Of a stretch of 33,104 nt of DNA, positions 17,922-25,520 are shown piece after piece. The DNA comes from Planctomycetota bacterium (GTDB taxonomy: Bacteria > Planctomycetota > GCA-002687715). The notes beneath the pieces were generated by a model. It did no database searches, had not been told where the DNA came from, and saw only the letters and a list, made by a program, of their open reading frames with translations. Position numbers and translations under genes: made by a program. Where the stretch lies: the NCBI GenBank assembly GCA_002687715.1, contig NZBC01000052.1, positions 1-33,104 of the forward strand, written 5' to 3'. Positions within the stretch are counted from its first letter, which is position 1. Each line of letters begins with the position of its first letter.

Positions 17922-18267
17922 GCGCATCGAGATCGAACGGCTTCTTGAGTACGGGTAGTCGCGTGGCTTTGAGGAACCGCTCGAGCGTCTCCTCAAAGGG
18001 GTCGCCGGTCACGAGCACCATCCGTCCCGCCAGTGGATTGCCTTCTTGCGCGAGACGGCGATGGAGCGAGATACCATCGAGCCCGGGGATGGTGCGATCG
18101 CAGACGAGTGCGTCGTAGAAGCCGTCGCCGATCGCCGCCTCGACCTGCCGGGCCGTCGCGCACCGCCGCACCGTGTGACCCTGCTCCTCCAGGACGGTCG
18201 CCACGAGGTCCTGGACCACGGGCTCGTCCTCGACCAACAGGATGTGGCTCCCCCTTCCGCCTTCCAT
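17863..18267 (-). CDS. Single-domain response regulator (CheY-like receiver)
   Basis: The 134-residue receiver domain stands alone. Conserved residues: the acidic pair E13-D14 (VEDE), phospho-acceptor D57 (DALVCDRTIPGLDG), T87 (LVTGD) and K109 (LKKPF). There is no output domain, so it acts by protein contact or phosphotransfer. No histidine kinase lies in the window. GGGAG about 5 bases upstream supports the ATG. An inverted repeat (18277-18303) lies immediately upstream of the ribosome-binding site. Its last 59 bases overlap the end of the MFS gene on the other strand. Confidence 0.93.
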   Translation of the reverse strand: MEGGRGSHILLVEDEPVVQDLVATVLEEQGHTVRRCATARQVEAAIGDGFYDALVCDRTIPGLDGISLHRRLAQEGNPLAGRMVLVTGDPFEETLERFLKATRLPVLKKPFDLDALRETVAAVLQHPVPSVGRG

Positions 18268-18276
18268 GATCTCCCT

Positions 18277-18303
18277 CGACGCTCAAAACCTCAAAAAGCG
18301 TCG
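18277..18303. promoter_or_regulatory. Inverted repeat upstream of the receiver gene
   Basis: CGACGCT (18277-18283) and AGCGTCG (18297-18303) are perfect 7-base inverted arms around an A-rich spacer (T-rich on the coding strand). They lie directly before the AGGGAG ribosome-binding site. This is a candidate operator, or an mRNA hairpin that controls access to the start. Confidence 0.4.
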
Positions 18304-18372
18304 CCGCGTGGATTCCTTTCGACCCCACGCCGCCCCGGCCTTGATCCCGTTGCGCGGGTGAGATCCGTGGCC

Positions 18373-18401
18373 TTGCATCACGCAGGTTGCGCCGATAGGA
18401 T
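18373..18401 (+). promoter_or_regulatory. Weak sigma70-like promoter candidate
   Basis: TTGCAT (18373-18378) and TAGGAT (18396-18401) are separated by 17 bases. They match consensus only partly. The site is in the 269-base gap upstream of the small CDS at 18537 and would give a leader of about 130 bases. The rest of the gap shows no gene. Confidence 0.2.
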
Positions 18402-18536
18402 CCGAGTGTCGAGCCTGGAAGCCCGCCCGGTCGCGACCCCCCATCATCACCCCGATACGCAAAGACCAGGGCGGCTTTGACGCCGCGCGACCCGCGCGAC
18501 CCCCGACACCTTTTTCACAGAAGCTCCCAGGCGTTC

Positions 18537-18764
18537 GTGACCACCTCTCGAACTGACTGCCGCTGCCATCTCGATCAGGCTCCGGACCGGTATCGCACCG
18601 GCCCCGCCGGACAGACGACGTGCGAGGTCTGCGGGTGGATCTGGGTCGCCCCGGGGTGGTCTGGCGACCGCATTCGCCTGTTTGACGACTTGGACGCGCA
18701 GCCAGCCGTACCCGACGCGATCGAGCTCGATCTCTGGTACCGGCTCGACCGGGCCGAGCCCTGA
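18537..18764 (+). CDS. Small hypothetical protein with a possible zinc-knuckle
   Basis: This 75-residue frame starts at GTG. It has two Cys pairs, CRCH (about residues 8-11) and CEVCGW (about 29-34), spaced like a small zinc ribbon, followed by an acidic tail rich in Asp, Leu and Trp. No family was recognised. A stable hairpin with a GAAA loop begins 5 bases after its stop, which supports a transcript ending here. The frame is also open upstream to a TTG at 18477, but that part is dominated by R, D and P repeats and looks non-coding. Confidence 0.45.
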   Translation: MTTSRTDCRCHLDQAPDRYRTGPAGQTTCEVCGWIWVAPGWSGDRIRLFDDLDAQPAVPDAIELDLWYRLDRAEP

Positions 18765-18769
18765 CCGGC

Positions 18770-18785
18770 GGCCGGGAAACCGGCC
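18770..18785 (+). terminator. GAAA-loop hairpin after the small CDS
   Basis: GGCCGG and CCGGCC form a perfect 6-bp stem capped by the GNRA tetraloop GAAA. There is no U-tract, so it is a terminator-like or transcript-stabilising hairpin between the small CDS and the PilZ gene. Confidence 0.4.
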
Positions 18786-18882
18786 TCCCGAAAGAGGTTC
18801 ATTCGCGCTTTGGTCTCGAAGCTCTGCCTGCCGATTTCAACATCGAGAGCAGTGGAGGTTCGGTACGACTCGGCAAATCCAA

Positions 18883-19575
18883 ATGGTCCCGGTTCCGGAG
18901 CAGGCGTGCACCCTCGCGGTCCGGCGTCCGGACACGTCGCTGGCCCCCGGTCGGACGGCCCGAATCTCTACTGAAGGATGCAGCCTGACCTTCGAGCCCG
19001 GGCAAGCGCCCGATCTCGCCGTCGGCCAGCGCGTGGATGTTGCCGTCACCGCCTCCGGTCTGTCGAAGCCGCTCAACGTCCCGTCCGTCGTCCACCATCG
19101 CTACGAGGGCACCGACGGGCGCCTCTTTGACTTCCGATTCCTCGACGCGACCGCCCTCCGTCGAGCGCTGCCCGAAGCACTGTTCGCCGTCTTCGATCAC
19201 CGCGCCGCCTATCGTGTGCAGCCGGATCCGAGCGCGCCCATCGAGGTCACCGTGAAAGCCACGCCCCCGGGCATCCGCGCTCTCGCGTACCTCGCCGACC
19301 TCTCCGTGACGGGAATCGCAATCTCGGTATCGGCGGGACTCGAGCAGGAGCTACGCGCCGTGCAACGTCTGGACCTGTCGTTCCGCCTGCCCCCGACGTT
19401 CCAAGTGATGTCGATGGTCGGGGACATCCGACATCGCAGGCTCGCGTCCGACGGGGTGCGCTACGGCATCGCCATCGACCCGGAACGTACCCGGGACTTC
19501 CCGGGCCAGCAGGACCTCATCCGCGACTACATTCGATCGCGACAGCAAGAGATCTTCGAGAGCGTCCTCGAATAG
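18883..19575 (+). CDS. PilZ-domain protein (likely c-di-GMP receptor)
   Basis: This 230-residue soluble protein has an N-terminal beta-rich domain (about 10-100) like the YcgR N-domain, followed by a PilZ domain (about 105-220). Both c-di-GMP contact motifs are present: RxxxR as RAAYR (107-111) and DxSxxG as DLSVTG (139-144). It should therefore bind c-di-GMP and act as a protein-level effector on motility or the envelope. The target is not visible. The frame is open to 18682, but the upstream part is out of character and overlaps the small CDS. The ATG at 18883 has only a distant GGAGG about 24 bases upstream, so the start is moderately sure. It converges on the Pro-rich membrane protein gene with 18 bases between the stops. 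Confidence 0.88.
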   Translation: MVPVPEQACTLAVRRPDTSLAPGRTARISTEGCSLTFEPGQAPDLAVGQRVDVAVTASGLSKPLNVPSVVHHRYEGTDGRLFDFRFLDATALRRALPEALFAVFDHRAAYRVQPDPSAPIEVTVKATPPGIRALAYLADLSVTGIAISVSAGLEQELRAVQRLDLSFRLPPTFQVMSMVGDIRHRRLASDGVRYGIAIDPERTRDFPGQQDLIRDYIRSRQQEIFESVLE

Positions 19576-19593
19576 GACGCCCGGGGGGGGTCG

Positions 19594-20241
19594 CTACGAA
19601 AGCCAGCCTCCCCGTGCCGCCACGAGGAACACGACGAGCACCGGCGCGAAGACGACAGCCATCAGAAGCACGAGGAGCGATCGGCGATCCGCGAGGCCAC
19701 CGCCGCTCGAGGCCGGACGGTTCTGCTCGTACCACTGAAACCAGCTCGCAAGCCAGTCGGTCAGACGATCGAGACGCTCCTCGACCCGGTGCAGCGCCTG
19801 GACCGTCTCGCGCCCACCGCTGATGGAAACGGTCCGCTCCACGAGGTCACCCGGTGCGCGAAGCCGCGCCGTGGAGACCTCCGGGTCGGAGAGGGGCTCC
19901 GGCCCCGCCGTCAGCGGAAGTTGCGCCTCCTCGACCTGCTCACGATCGCTCCAACCCGGTGGCGGAGACCACGCCGGGCCGGGCTCCGGATCGGCGACAT
20001 CGCGGACCGGGGACGCCTCGGGCGGAGCCACCGCAGGATCCGGCACCGCGTCCGCCGCGGCGACCACCGGCTCGGGCTCCACTTTCGTGGACTCCGACGG
20101 CGACGGGGCGACCGGATTCTCGGGGGCAGGGGTCTCGGGCGCTGGGGTCTTGGGCGCGGCGGTGGACGCGGCCGCGCCATCTCGGGCCTTCTTGATCTCG
20201 CGCTCGCGGCGGCGACGCCGTTTTCCGCTCTTGCTACCCAT
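19594..20241 (-). CDS. Pro/Ala-rich protein with C-terminal membrane anchor
   Basis: Not recognised as a family. The 215-residue product begins with a strongly basic stretch (residues 3-20, GKRRRRREREIKKAR), continues with about 80 residues of low-complexity P-A-P-E sequence, then an amphipathic helical segment (about 130-172, with LDRLTDWLASWFQWYEQ). It ends in one hydrophobic helix (188-209) with only six residues after it, so it is probably tail-anchored with its N-terminus in the cytoplasm. GGAGGGG about 6 bases upstream of the ATG at 20241 fixes the start; an upstream extension to 20298 would lie inside the radical SAM gene. It overlaps that gene's stop by 8 bases, so it is the third gene of the methyltransferase/radical SAM operon. 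Confidence 0.75.
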   Translation of the reverse strand: MGSKSGKRRRRREREIKKARDGAAASTAAPKTPAPETPAPENPVAPSPSESTKVEPEPVVAAADAVPDPAVAPPEASPVRDVADPEPGPAWSPPPGWSDREQVEEAQLPLTAGPEPLSDPEVSTARLRAPGDLVERTVSISGGRETVQALHRVEERLDRLTDWLASWFQWYEQNRPASSGGGLADRRSLLVLLMAVVFAPVLVVFLVAARGGWLS

Positions 20242-21280
20242 GGATCCCCTCCGCGTTCGGGCAGAAGCCACACGCAACGACGGGCTCCTCCGCCGCACGC
20301 ACGACCTGGAAGGCCGGGTCGGTCCACGCCGCCCGAAAACCCTTAGACGTCAGCGCGACATGCGGCACGCCGGCGAGATGGCGCGTGCCGCAGCACAGCG
20401 TGACCTCCCCGTCCGCGGCCACCGCCGCCCGGGTCCAAGGCGCATCAGCGGGCAACGCCGCGTCCGCGCGGAAGCGCGCCGCGTCTTCGGGCCAGACCGG
20501 CACGGGCGCAACGGGCGGGTAGTGCACGGCAACGCCCATGAGCTCACCCTGCAACACGGCCCGTTGCAGGGCGACGCCGATATCCATCCGGCGCTTCGTG
20601 ATCTGGAGGTCCTTGTGGTTCTCTTCGAGCCCTAGGCCATGCACGAGACGGACCTCCCCCGCGCCGAGCTGTCCGAGCCGGGCGATGATCGACGCAAGCA
20701 AGGCGTGGTTGCCGCCGAACAGGGTCACCCGGAAACCGAGTCGGGGGCGCTCGGGCTCCGGCAGTCCTTCGATCGCTCTCCGGAAGGCTTCGATACCGCG
20801 AAGGAGCACCCCCAGGTCCGCGCCCTTGCGCACCATGGGATACAGCTCCTGATCGAGCGCTTCGACGCTGATGGTGAGGCGACCGAGGAACGGCACCAGA
20901 CGGTCGATCCACGACTCGAGTTCCAGGCCGGCGGTCAGGAGGTCGAGCTTCGGACCGTCGGGATCGAACGTCGCCAATCGTTCGGCAAGGAGGGGGTCCT
21001 GCAGTGGCTCGCCCCCGAATCCCAGCTCGACGACGTCCGTGTGCGGAAACACTTCGCGCGCGACCTGATCCCACAGCTTCATCGGCATCGTGTGCTGGGG
21101 TTCGTCGTCGGGTTCGCGCCGCTTGAAACAATGCAGGCAGCCGTAATTGCAACGGCTCGTCGTCTCGAGCCGTATCCGCGACGGAAGCGAACGGGGCACC
21201 GGACGTCGGAGCTCCAGGTCTTGGGTGAGCAGACGCCGATTCTGCGCGCGGAGGTCGGGAACGGTCCGGGTCGCGGTCAC
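20234..21280 (-). CDS. Radical SAM enzyme with SPASM-like C-terminus
   Basis: This 348-residue enzyme would use a [4Fe-4S] cluster and S-adenosylmethionine for radical chemistry. The cluster motif is CNYGCLHC, with C44, C48 and C51 (CxxxCxxC). GFGGEP, about 40 residues further, is the SAM-binding GGE region. The C-terminal part (about 290-348) has the SPASM-like pattern: AAVAADGEVTLCC, then GFCPN near the end. It resembles radical SAM/SPASM proteins that modify peptides or act on cell-envelope precursors, but the substrate is unknown. GTG overlaps the methyltransferase fusion's stop as GTGA, and its own stop overlaps the Pro-rich gene. Co-translation suggests that all three act on one process. 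Confidence 0.88.
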   Translation of the reverse strand: MTATRTVPDLRAQNRRLLTQDLELRRPVPRSLPSRIRLETTSRCNYGCLHCFKRREPDDEPQHTMPMKLWDQVAREVFPHTDVVELGFGGEPLQDPLLAERLATFDPDGPKLDLLTAGLELESWIDRLVPFLGRLTISVEALDQELYPMVRKGADLGVLLRGIEAFRRAIEGLPEPERPRLGFRVTLFGGNHALLASIIARLGQLGAGEVRLVHGLGLEENHKDLQITKRRMDIGVALQRAVLQGELMGVAVHYPPVAPVPVWPEDAARFRADAALPADAPWTRAAVAADGEVTLCCGTRHLAGVPHVALTSKGFRAAWTDPAFQVVRAAEEPVVACGFCPNAEGIHG

Positions 21281-23160
21281 CGGACCGGCCTCTCGAGGAT
21301 CACGATCATGTCGCGATTGTTCGCGGCGAGGTGGACCGACTCCAGGGACAGGTGCGCTGAGCTGATGAGCGTCCGAACCACGTCCGGCGAGAGAAAGTTG
21401 ATCCGTCCCGACGCGCGGGCCCCCGTTCGATGCCGGATGGCCTCCGCCTGGAACTGACGGAAACCAAGCGGGTCGAGCAGATTCGCGAACGAGATGACCC
21501 CCCGGCCCCCAGGTCGCAGAACGCGGTGGAGATCCGAGAGGTAGAGGAACATGTCCTCCTGGTCGAGATGGACGAACACGTCGTACGAGAACGCAAAGTC
21601 AATCGTCCCGGTCTTCAACGGGGAGAGCCCACGACCGTCCGAGAGCACGAACGACACGTTGTCGACGACACCCAGGTCTCCGCGCGTCCGTTCGAGCATG
21701 CCTCGGGCGACGTCGAAGCAGATGATCCGCTTCGCGTGAGGGGCCATGAGGCGGGTGAACTTCCCCCCGCCCTGTCCGATCTCGAGCACGGTGCTCGACG
21801 CCGAGAGCCAGGGCTGGCAGTAGTTCCTGAAGAGATTTCGGTCGAGGTTCTCGTCGCTCCACTCCTCGCCGAGGACGCGGCCGGCCTGCTGACCTTCCTT
21901 GTCAGCCCATTCCGCCGCGTAGCGATCCCACTCTGCGGCGTAGCGCTCGCCCGGCGGCGGGGCGGGCGGCGGCGACGTCTGGTCGGCGGTGGCCGGCAAC
22001 GCCGCGCGAATCGCCGCACCCACGGCCGCCTCGACAGCGACCTCCACCGTACGACGGACCTCGGGCACGCTGGGGAACGGTGCCTCCGGTATCGGCATCG
22101 GTTCCGGCAGCCGCTCCAGCGTCGTCACCGCCACACTCGGCTCCGGCAGTGGAGCCGCTTCGGGCAACCCCCGACGCAACGTATCCGGATCGAGAAGAGG
22201 AGCCGGCTCCGCGGCGCTGGGCTCGCGCACCACCGTGAGCAGGTAGCGCCAGACGACAGCGGGCAGGAAGAGCCCGAAGCCGGCAAGGCCGAGCAGCTGG
22301 CCGCTCGCGTCATAGCGCAGGGCGCAGACCTCGGACGCGGAGTACCATATCGCGCCGAAGCCGAGATAGACGACGATCCACTTGGGCGCCTGCGAGAGGC
22401 TACGCCAACCCAGTAGGGCCGCGCCCGCACCCACGAGCCCGAGCAACCCCGCGACGATCGTCGCCGCGATGCCGGAGAACGGCAGCAGCACCACGCGGGA
22501 CGCCCGCTGGGCCAGTGACCACGGCTCTCCGAACTCCGGACTCCCCCCCGACACCATGACGACGATCAGAGCGACCGGGATGACTGCGCCCACCGCGCGA
22601 CTCACCGAGTCACGGACCGGCTCCTCGCGGTGGAACACGACCTCGACCACGGGCAACAACACGCAGAGCGCGAAACCCGTCGGCCCCGCCAGGGCCGCTA
22701 CGGCCGCCGCCGCGACCGTGGCGACGTCGGCGGCAATGGCGGGACGCCGGTCCCGACGAAGCCGCCAGCTCCATTCGCGGGCCGCGAGGCACAGCAGGAC
22801 GGCGGCCGCCGCAGAGGCCTGGAACGCGGCATCGGGTCGAGCGACGAGTGAGTGGGCCAAGGCCGGATGGGCGATCCACAGCGCCCCGGCCAGGAAGCTG
22901 ACGATGCGGTTGCCCGTCCACGCCATCCCCAGCGAGAACAACGTCGCTCCGGCCACGGCGAGCAGGATCAGGACGCACCCGCGCCGGAGATCGCCGTCCG
23001 CGTCGGCGAGCGCGTCGTGCAGGGCCTGGCCGAGCAGGAACGGCCCTCCGCTGGTCATCTCCAGTCCAGCTGCGGACGGCCTCTCCCCTGCGTACGCTGC
23101 GAGCAGCAGCAGCAGGTACACGACGACGGCGGGGGCAGAACCCTTGAGGAACGTGTTCAT
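21277..23160 (-). CDS. Polytopic membrane domain fused to a SAM-dependent methyltransferase
   Basis: The 627-residue product has two parts. Residues 1-312 hold about nine hydrophobic helices arranged like polytopic GT-C glycosyltransferases or other membrane enzymes, though no GT-C catalytic motif was seen. A Pro/Glu-rich linker (about 315-405) ends in a short tandem repeat, RYAAEWDRYAAEWADKEG. Residues 440-627 are a class I methyltransferase: motif I VLEIGQGGGKF (458-468), CFDVARGML (481-489) and VLRPGGRGVISFAN (547-560). The methyltransferase should be cytoplasmic and tethered to the inner membrane. A GTG 30 bases upstream (23190) is possible, but the ATG at 23160 has GGAA before it and starts just ahead of the first helix. 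It is the first gene of the operon with the radical SAM enzyme. Confidence 0.85.
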   Translation of the reverse strand: MNTFLKGSAPAVVVYLLLLLAAYAGERPSAAGLEMTSGGPFLLGQALHDALADADGDLRRGCVLILLAVAGATLFSLGMAWTGNRIVSFLAGALWIAHPALAHSLVARPDAAFQASAAAAVLLCLAAREWSWRLRRDRRPAIAADVATVAAAAVAALAGPTGFALCVLLPVVEVVFHREEPVRDSVSRAVGAVIPVALIVVMVSGGSPEFGEPWSLAQRASRVVLLPFSGIAATIVAGLLGLVGAGAALLGWRSLSQAPKWIVVYLGFGAIWYSASEVCALRYDASGQLLGLAGFGLFLPAVVWRYLLTVVREPSAAEPAPLLDPDTLRRGLPEAAPLPEPSVAVTTLERLPEPMPIPEAPFPSVPEVRRTVEVAVEAAVGAAIRAALPATADQTSPPPAPPPGERYAAEWDRYAAEWADKEGQQAGRVLGEEWSDENLDRNLFRNYCQPWLSASSTVLEIGQGGGKFTRLMAPHAKRIICFDVARGMLERTRGDLGVVDNVSFVLSDGRGLSPLKTGTIDFAFSYDVFVHLDQEDMFLYLSDLHRVLRPGGRGVISFANLLDPLGFRQFQAEAIRHRTGARASGRINFLSPDVVRTLISSAHLSLESVHLAANNRDMIVILERPVR

Positions 23161-23430
23161 GCGGTTCCGGATCGAGCTTCGGCGGGGCACTTTACGTGTC
23201 CGCTCGGACCAGGGTCAAGGAGCGGCCGGAGAGGCTTCAGACTCCCGGGGGCCAATCGTCGCGATCAAGCTCCTGCTGGTACTCGGGATGACCGATTGAA
23301 GGGCGACCCATCCACCTGGTCTTCGAGGACCTCCGAGAGCTGATCTCCGCCTACGTGCGCACCTGGACGTCGGTCCCCCCGGGGTCTCGCGGCGCTCTCC
23401 GGCTCGCCCACGGTCTCCTGACCGCGCAAC

Positions 23431-24048
23431 TCAGCGCAATGAGGCGAGCACTGACTCGGCTCGATCTTCGAGCTGCGCCGCCGCGCCTTCCGGAACGACG
23501 AATCGAATGGCCAGCACGCGCCCGCCGTGGCGGACCCACACCCGGTGGTCGCGGGCGGGCTCGAGGTCTGGCGCGGACCGCTCCCGAGCAATGACCACCT
23601 CGTGCGCTGGAAGACCATCCTCCTCGTCCAGCCAGCGCTGCCGATCGATCTCGAGCGTGCCGCCGTCAGTGTCGATGAACTCCTGCGCGAGCGACTGGAG
23701 GATCGGGTCGAGCTTCGTCGGTAATGGGAGAATCGAGAGGCTCAGCGTCTCGGCTGAGAGGTCGGATCGCAGCTCGAGCCGCAGCTCAGAGCCCTCGACG
23801 GTGGAGGTCCACTCTGGATCGAGCAGGAGGGACAGCCGATGCCCGGCGAGATCGAAGTCGTGACGGGTCTGTCCATCCCGCGGCTCGAGCCCGGGCCGAG
23901 CTGGCCGGCCCGAGTCGTGAAAGAAGATCGCGTAGAGCGTCCCCGCGGCCACCAGCAGCACGATGAACCAGATGGTGATTCCGGTCCACGAGCCGCCGGA
24001 CGAGCGCGTGAGATCGATGGTGCGAGGTGCCCCAGAGGTGTCGGCCAT
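23431..24048 (-). CDS. Single-pass membrane protein of unknown function
   Basis: The 205-residue product has a short cytoplasmic N-terminus, one membrane helix (about 22-43) and an extracytoplasmic domain of about 150 residues. The domain pattern (DLAGHRLSLLLDPEW, then LPAHEVVIARE and LAIRFVVPEGAA near the end) resembles PsbP/DcrB-like beta-alpha folds, but this is a weak impression. The ATG at 24048 is used because the longer frame to 24105 runs into the start of the divergent kinase. The intergenic region shared with that kinase is only 44 bases, so they may be co-regulated. The preceding 270 bases (23161-23430) show no gene or clear repeat. Confidence 0.7.
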   Translation of the reverse strand: MADTSGAPRTIDLTRSSGGSWTGITIWFIVLLVAAGTLYAIFFHDSGRPARPGLEPRDGQTRHDFDLAGHRLSLLLDPEWTSTVEGSELRLELRSDLSAETLSLSILPLPTKLDPILQSLAQEFIDTDGGTLEIDRQRWLDEEDGLPAHEVVIARERSAPDLEPARDHRVWVRHGGRVLAIRFVVPEGAAAQLEDRAESVLASLR

Positions 24049-24092
24049 CGGCCGCATGATAACGCGGCCGGACCTTCTATCATGCTCGAGAC

Positions 24093-25100
24093 ATGAAGCG
24101 TCCACCGTCCCTCATCGCCGGAATCTTCGGCCGCTTTCTCCGGGGTCCCGGGCGCATCATCCGATCCCGGGGGAACTACCGTTTCGCCAAGCTGCTGGGT
24201 CGCGGCGGAATGGGCGAGGTCTGGCTGGCTGAGAAGCTGGGCACCGCGGGATTCTCGAAGCTCGTGGCCATCAAGACCATCGCCCGCAACCGGCTGGAGA
24301 ACCTGCGTATCCTCGAGATGTTCCTGGACGAGGCCCGCCTGGTCGCGAACCTCGTCCACCCCAACATCGTCCAGGTCTACCAGCTCGCCCGAACCCGCCG
24401 CGAGGTCTACATCGTCATGGAGCACGTCTTCGGGCGTACGCTCCTCCAGCTCCTGGAGCGCCTCGCGAAGCTCGATCGCAAGCTCCCCATCGACATCGGC
24501 GTGTACATCGCAGCGCGCGTGTGCCGCGGCCTCTACTACGCCCACAAGAAGCACTCCCGCACCGGCCGCCACCTCCAGATCGTCCACCGCGACATCTGTC
24601 CCTCCAACATCCTGATCTCCTTCCGCGGCATCCCGAAGCTCACCGACTTCGGCGTCGCCAAGGCGATCACCTCCAAGGTGGACGACGAGGGCAACATCGT
24701 CTGGGGCAAGTACCCCTACATGGCCCCCGAGGCCGTCCAGCGCAAGGGCACGGACGCCCGCTCCGACCTCTACTCGGTCGGCCTCGTGATGTACGAGATG
24801 TTCACGGGCAAGCTCGCCCACGACGTCGAGTCGACCCGGGCCTTGAACCTCCGGCTCGAGACCGAAGCCAACGACGACCGCGACATCCGCCGCCACTCTC
24901 CTGACATCCCCGAAGGCCTCGCCCACATCATCATGAAGGCCACCGAAACGGACCCGGTCAACCGCTACGCGTCGGCCCAGGAACTCGGCGACGCACTCCA
25001 GCAGTTCCTGCTCTCCCACTTCATGTTCCCCGAAGAAGAAGCGGTCGCTGACTTCCTCGCGACGGTGTTCCCCCAGGCCGAACGCCATCGCTGGTGGTAG
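24093..25100 (+). CDS. Cytoplasmic Ser/Thr protein kinase with HRDICPSN catalytic loop
   Basis: The 335-residue product is almost entirely a Hanks-type kinase domain (about 29-312): Gly loop GRGGMGEVW (36-44), catalytic Lys61 (VAIKT), E80, catalytic loop HRDICPSN (165-172), DFG (185-187) and APE (211-213). The catalytic loop has Cys where most Ser/Thr kinases have Lys (HRDxKPxN). Related bacterial kinases with HRDxSP loops are known to be active, so it is not necessarily dead. An N-terminal 28-residue stretch is basic and amphipathic and could bind the membrane. There is no transmembrane helix or sensor domain. It is divergent from the 23431-24048 membrane protein gene, a plausible partner. 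Confidence 0.92.
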   Translation: MKRPPSLIAGIFGRFLRGPGRIIRSRGNYRFAKLLGRGGMGEVWLAEKLGTAGFSKLVAIKTIARNRLENLRILEMFLDEARLVANLVHPNIVQVYQLARTRREVYIVMEHVFGRTLLQLLERLAKLDRKLPIDIGVYIAARVCRGLYYAHKKHSRTGRHLQIVHRDICPSNILISFRGIPKLTDFGVAKAITSKVDDEGNIVWGKYPYMAPEAVQRKGTDARSDLYSVGLVMYEMFTGKLAHDVESTRALNLRLETEANDDRDIRRHSPDIPEGLAHIIMKATETDPVNRYASAQELGDALQQFLLSHFMFPEEEAVADFLATVFPQAERHRWW

Positions 25101-25114
25101 TTGAAGGGGCTGCC

Positions 25115-25193
25115 GGGAGCGGGGACCTCCAGGTCCGCTCCGGGTCCGAATACGGCTTCGCCGCCAGAGCGGACCTGGAGGTCCGCGCTCCCG
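25115..25193 (+). repeat. Dispersed palindromic element, copy 3 (most complete)
   Basis: The left arm is 25115-25141 and the right arm 25167-25192. They are near-perfect reverse complements over 26 bases, with loop GGCTTCGCCGCC. Each arm also contains a near-palindromic core, GCGGACCT-CC-AGGTCCGC in the best copies. It starts 15 bases after the kinase stop codon and could act as a transcript-end structure. Confidence 0.8.
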
Positions 25194-25230
25194 AAAGAGC
25201 AGATTGGTTCAGGCGTTTTGGGGGCTCGTC

Positions 25231-25394
25231 GCACGGACGCAGCCGAGGGCAGACCGAGCGAGCGAAGCGACGACGACGGGTCCACGCACGGACGCGGCAG
25301 AGGGCAGACCGAGCGAGCGAAGCGACGACGACGGGCCCACGCACGGACGCGGCAGAGGGCAGACCGAGCGAGCGAAGCGAGCGACAGTCTGCCC
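25231..25394 (+). repeat. 55-bp tandem repeat (about three units) ending in a hairpin
   Basis: Units start at 25231, 25286 and 25341, each opening with GCACGGACGC and containing GGGCAGACCGAGCGAGCG and GAAGCGACGACGACGGG. The third unit breaks off after about 41 bases. GGGCAGAC (25357-25364) then finds its complement GTCTGCCC (25387-25394). The period is not a multiple of three, so the repeat is not coding. Confidence 0.85.
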
Positions 25395-25444
25395 GGCCTA
25401 AAAACGGCGGCGTCGGTGCCACCCATCCCCTGTGGAAGATGTAC

Positions 25445-25520
25445 CACCGTGGCAACCTCCCTGGGTGTCACCGACGCAGCCTGAGGCTAGCGTCGGTCAG
25501 CTCCGGTGGGAGGTGCCGAC
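25445..25520 (+). other. Structured intergenic segment (possible ncRNA or leader)
   Basis: ACCGACGC-AGCC-TGA-GGCT-A-GCGTCGGT (25470-25497) folds into a 12-bp hairpin with one bulge. It is enclosed by GGCAACCTCCC (25451-25461) and GGGAGGTGCC (25508-25517), which pair with a single bulged A. This makes a two-helix nested structure. It matches no RNA family I recognise. The strand is not certain, since the complementary strand folds as well. Confidence 0.4.

Noticed and set aside
18361..18395. Possible sigma54 promoter (TGGCC ... TTGC)
   Set aside because: The spacing between the GG and GC elements is 11 bases instead of 10, and the bases around them fit poorly.
23742..25088. Minus-strand open frame of 448 codons opposite the second kinase
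   Set aside because: The Val/Asp/Glu-rich translation is the mirror of a kinase gene with strong third-position GC bias.
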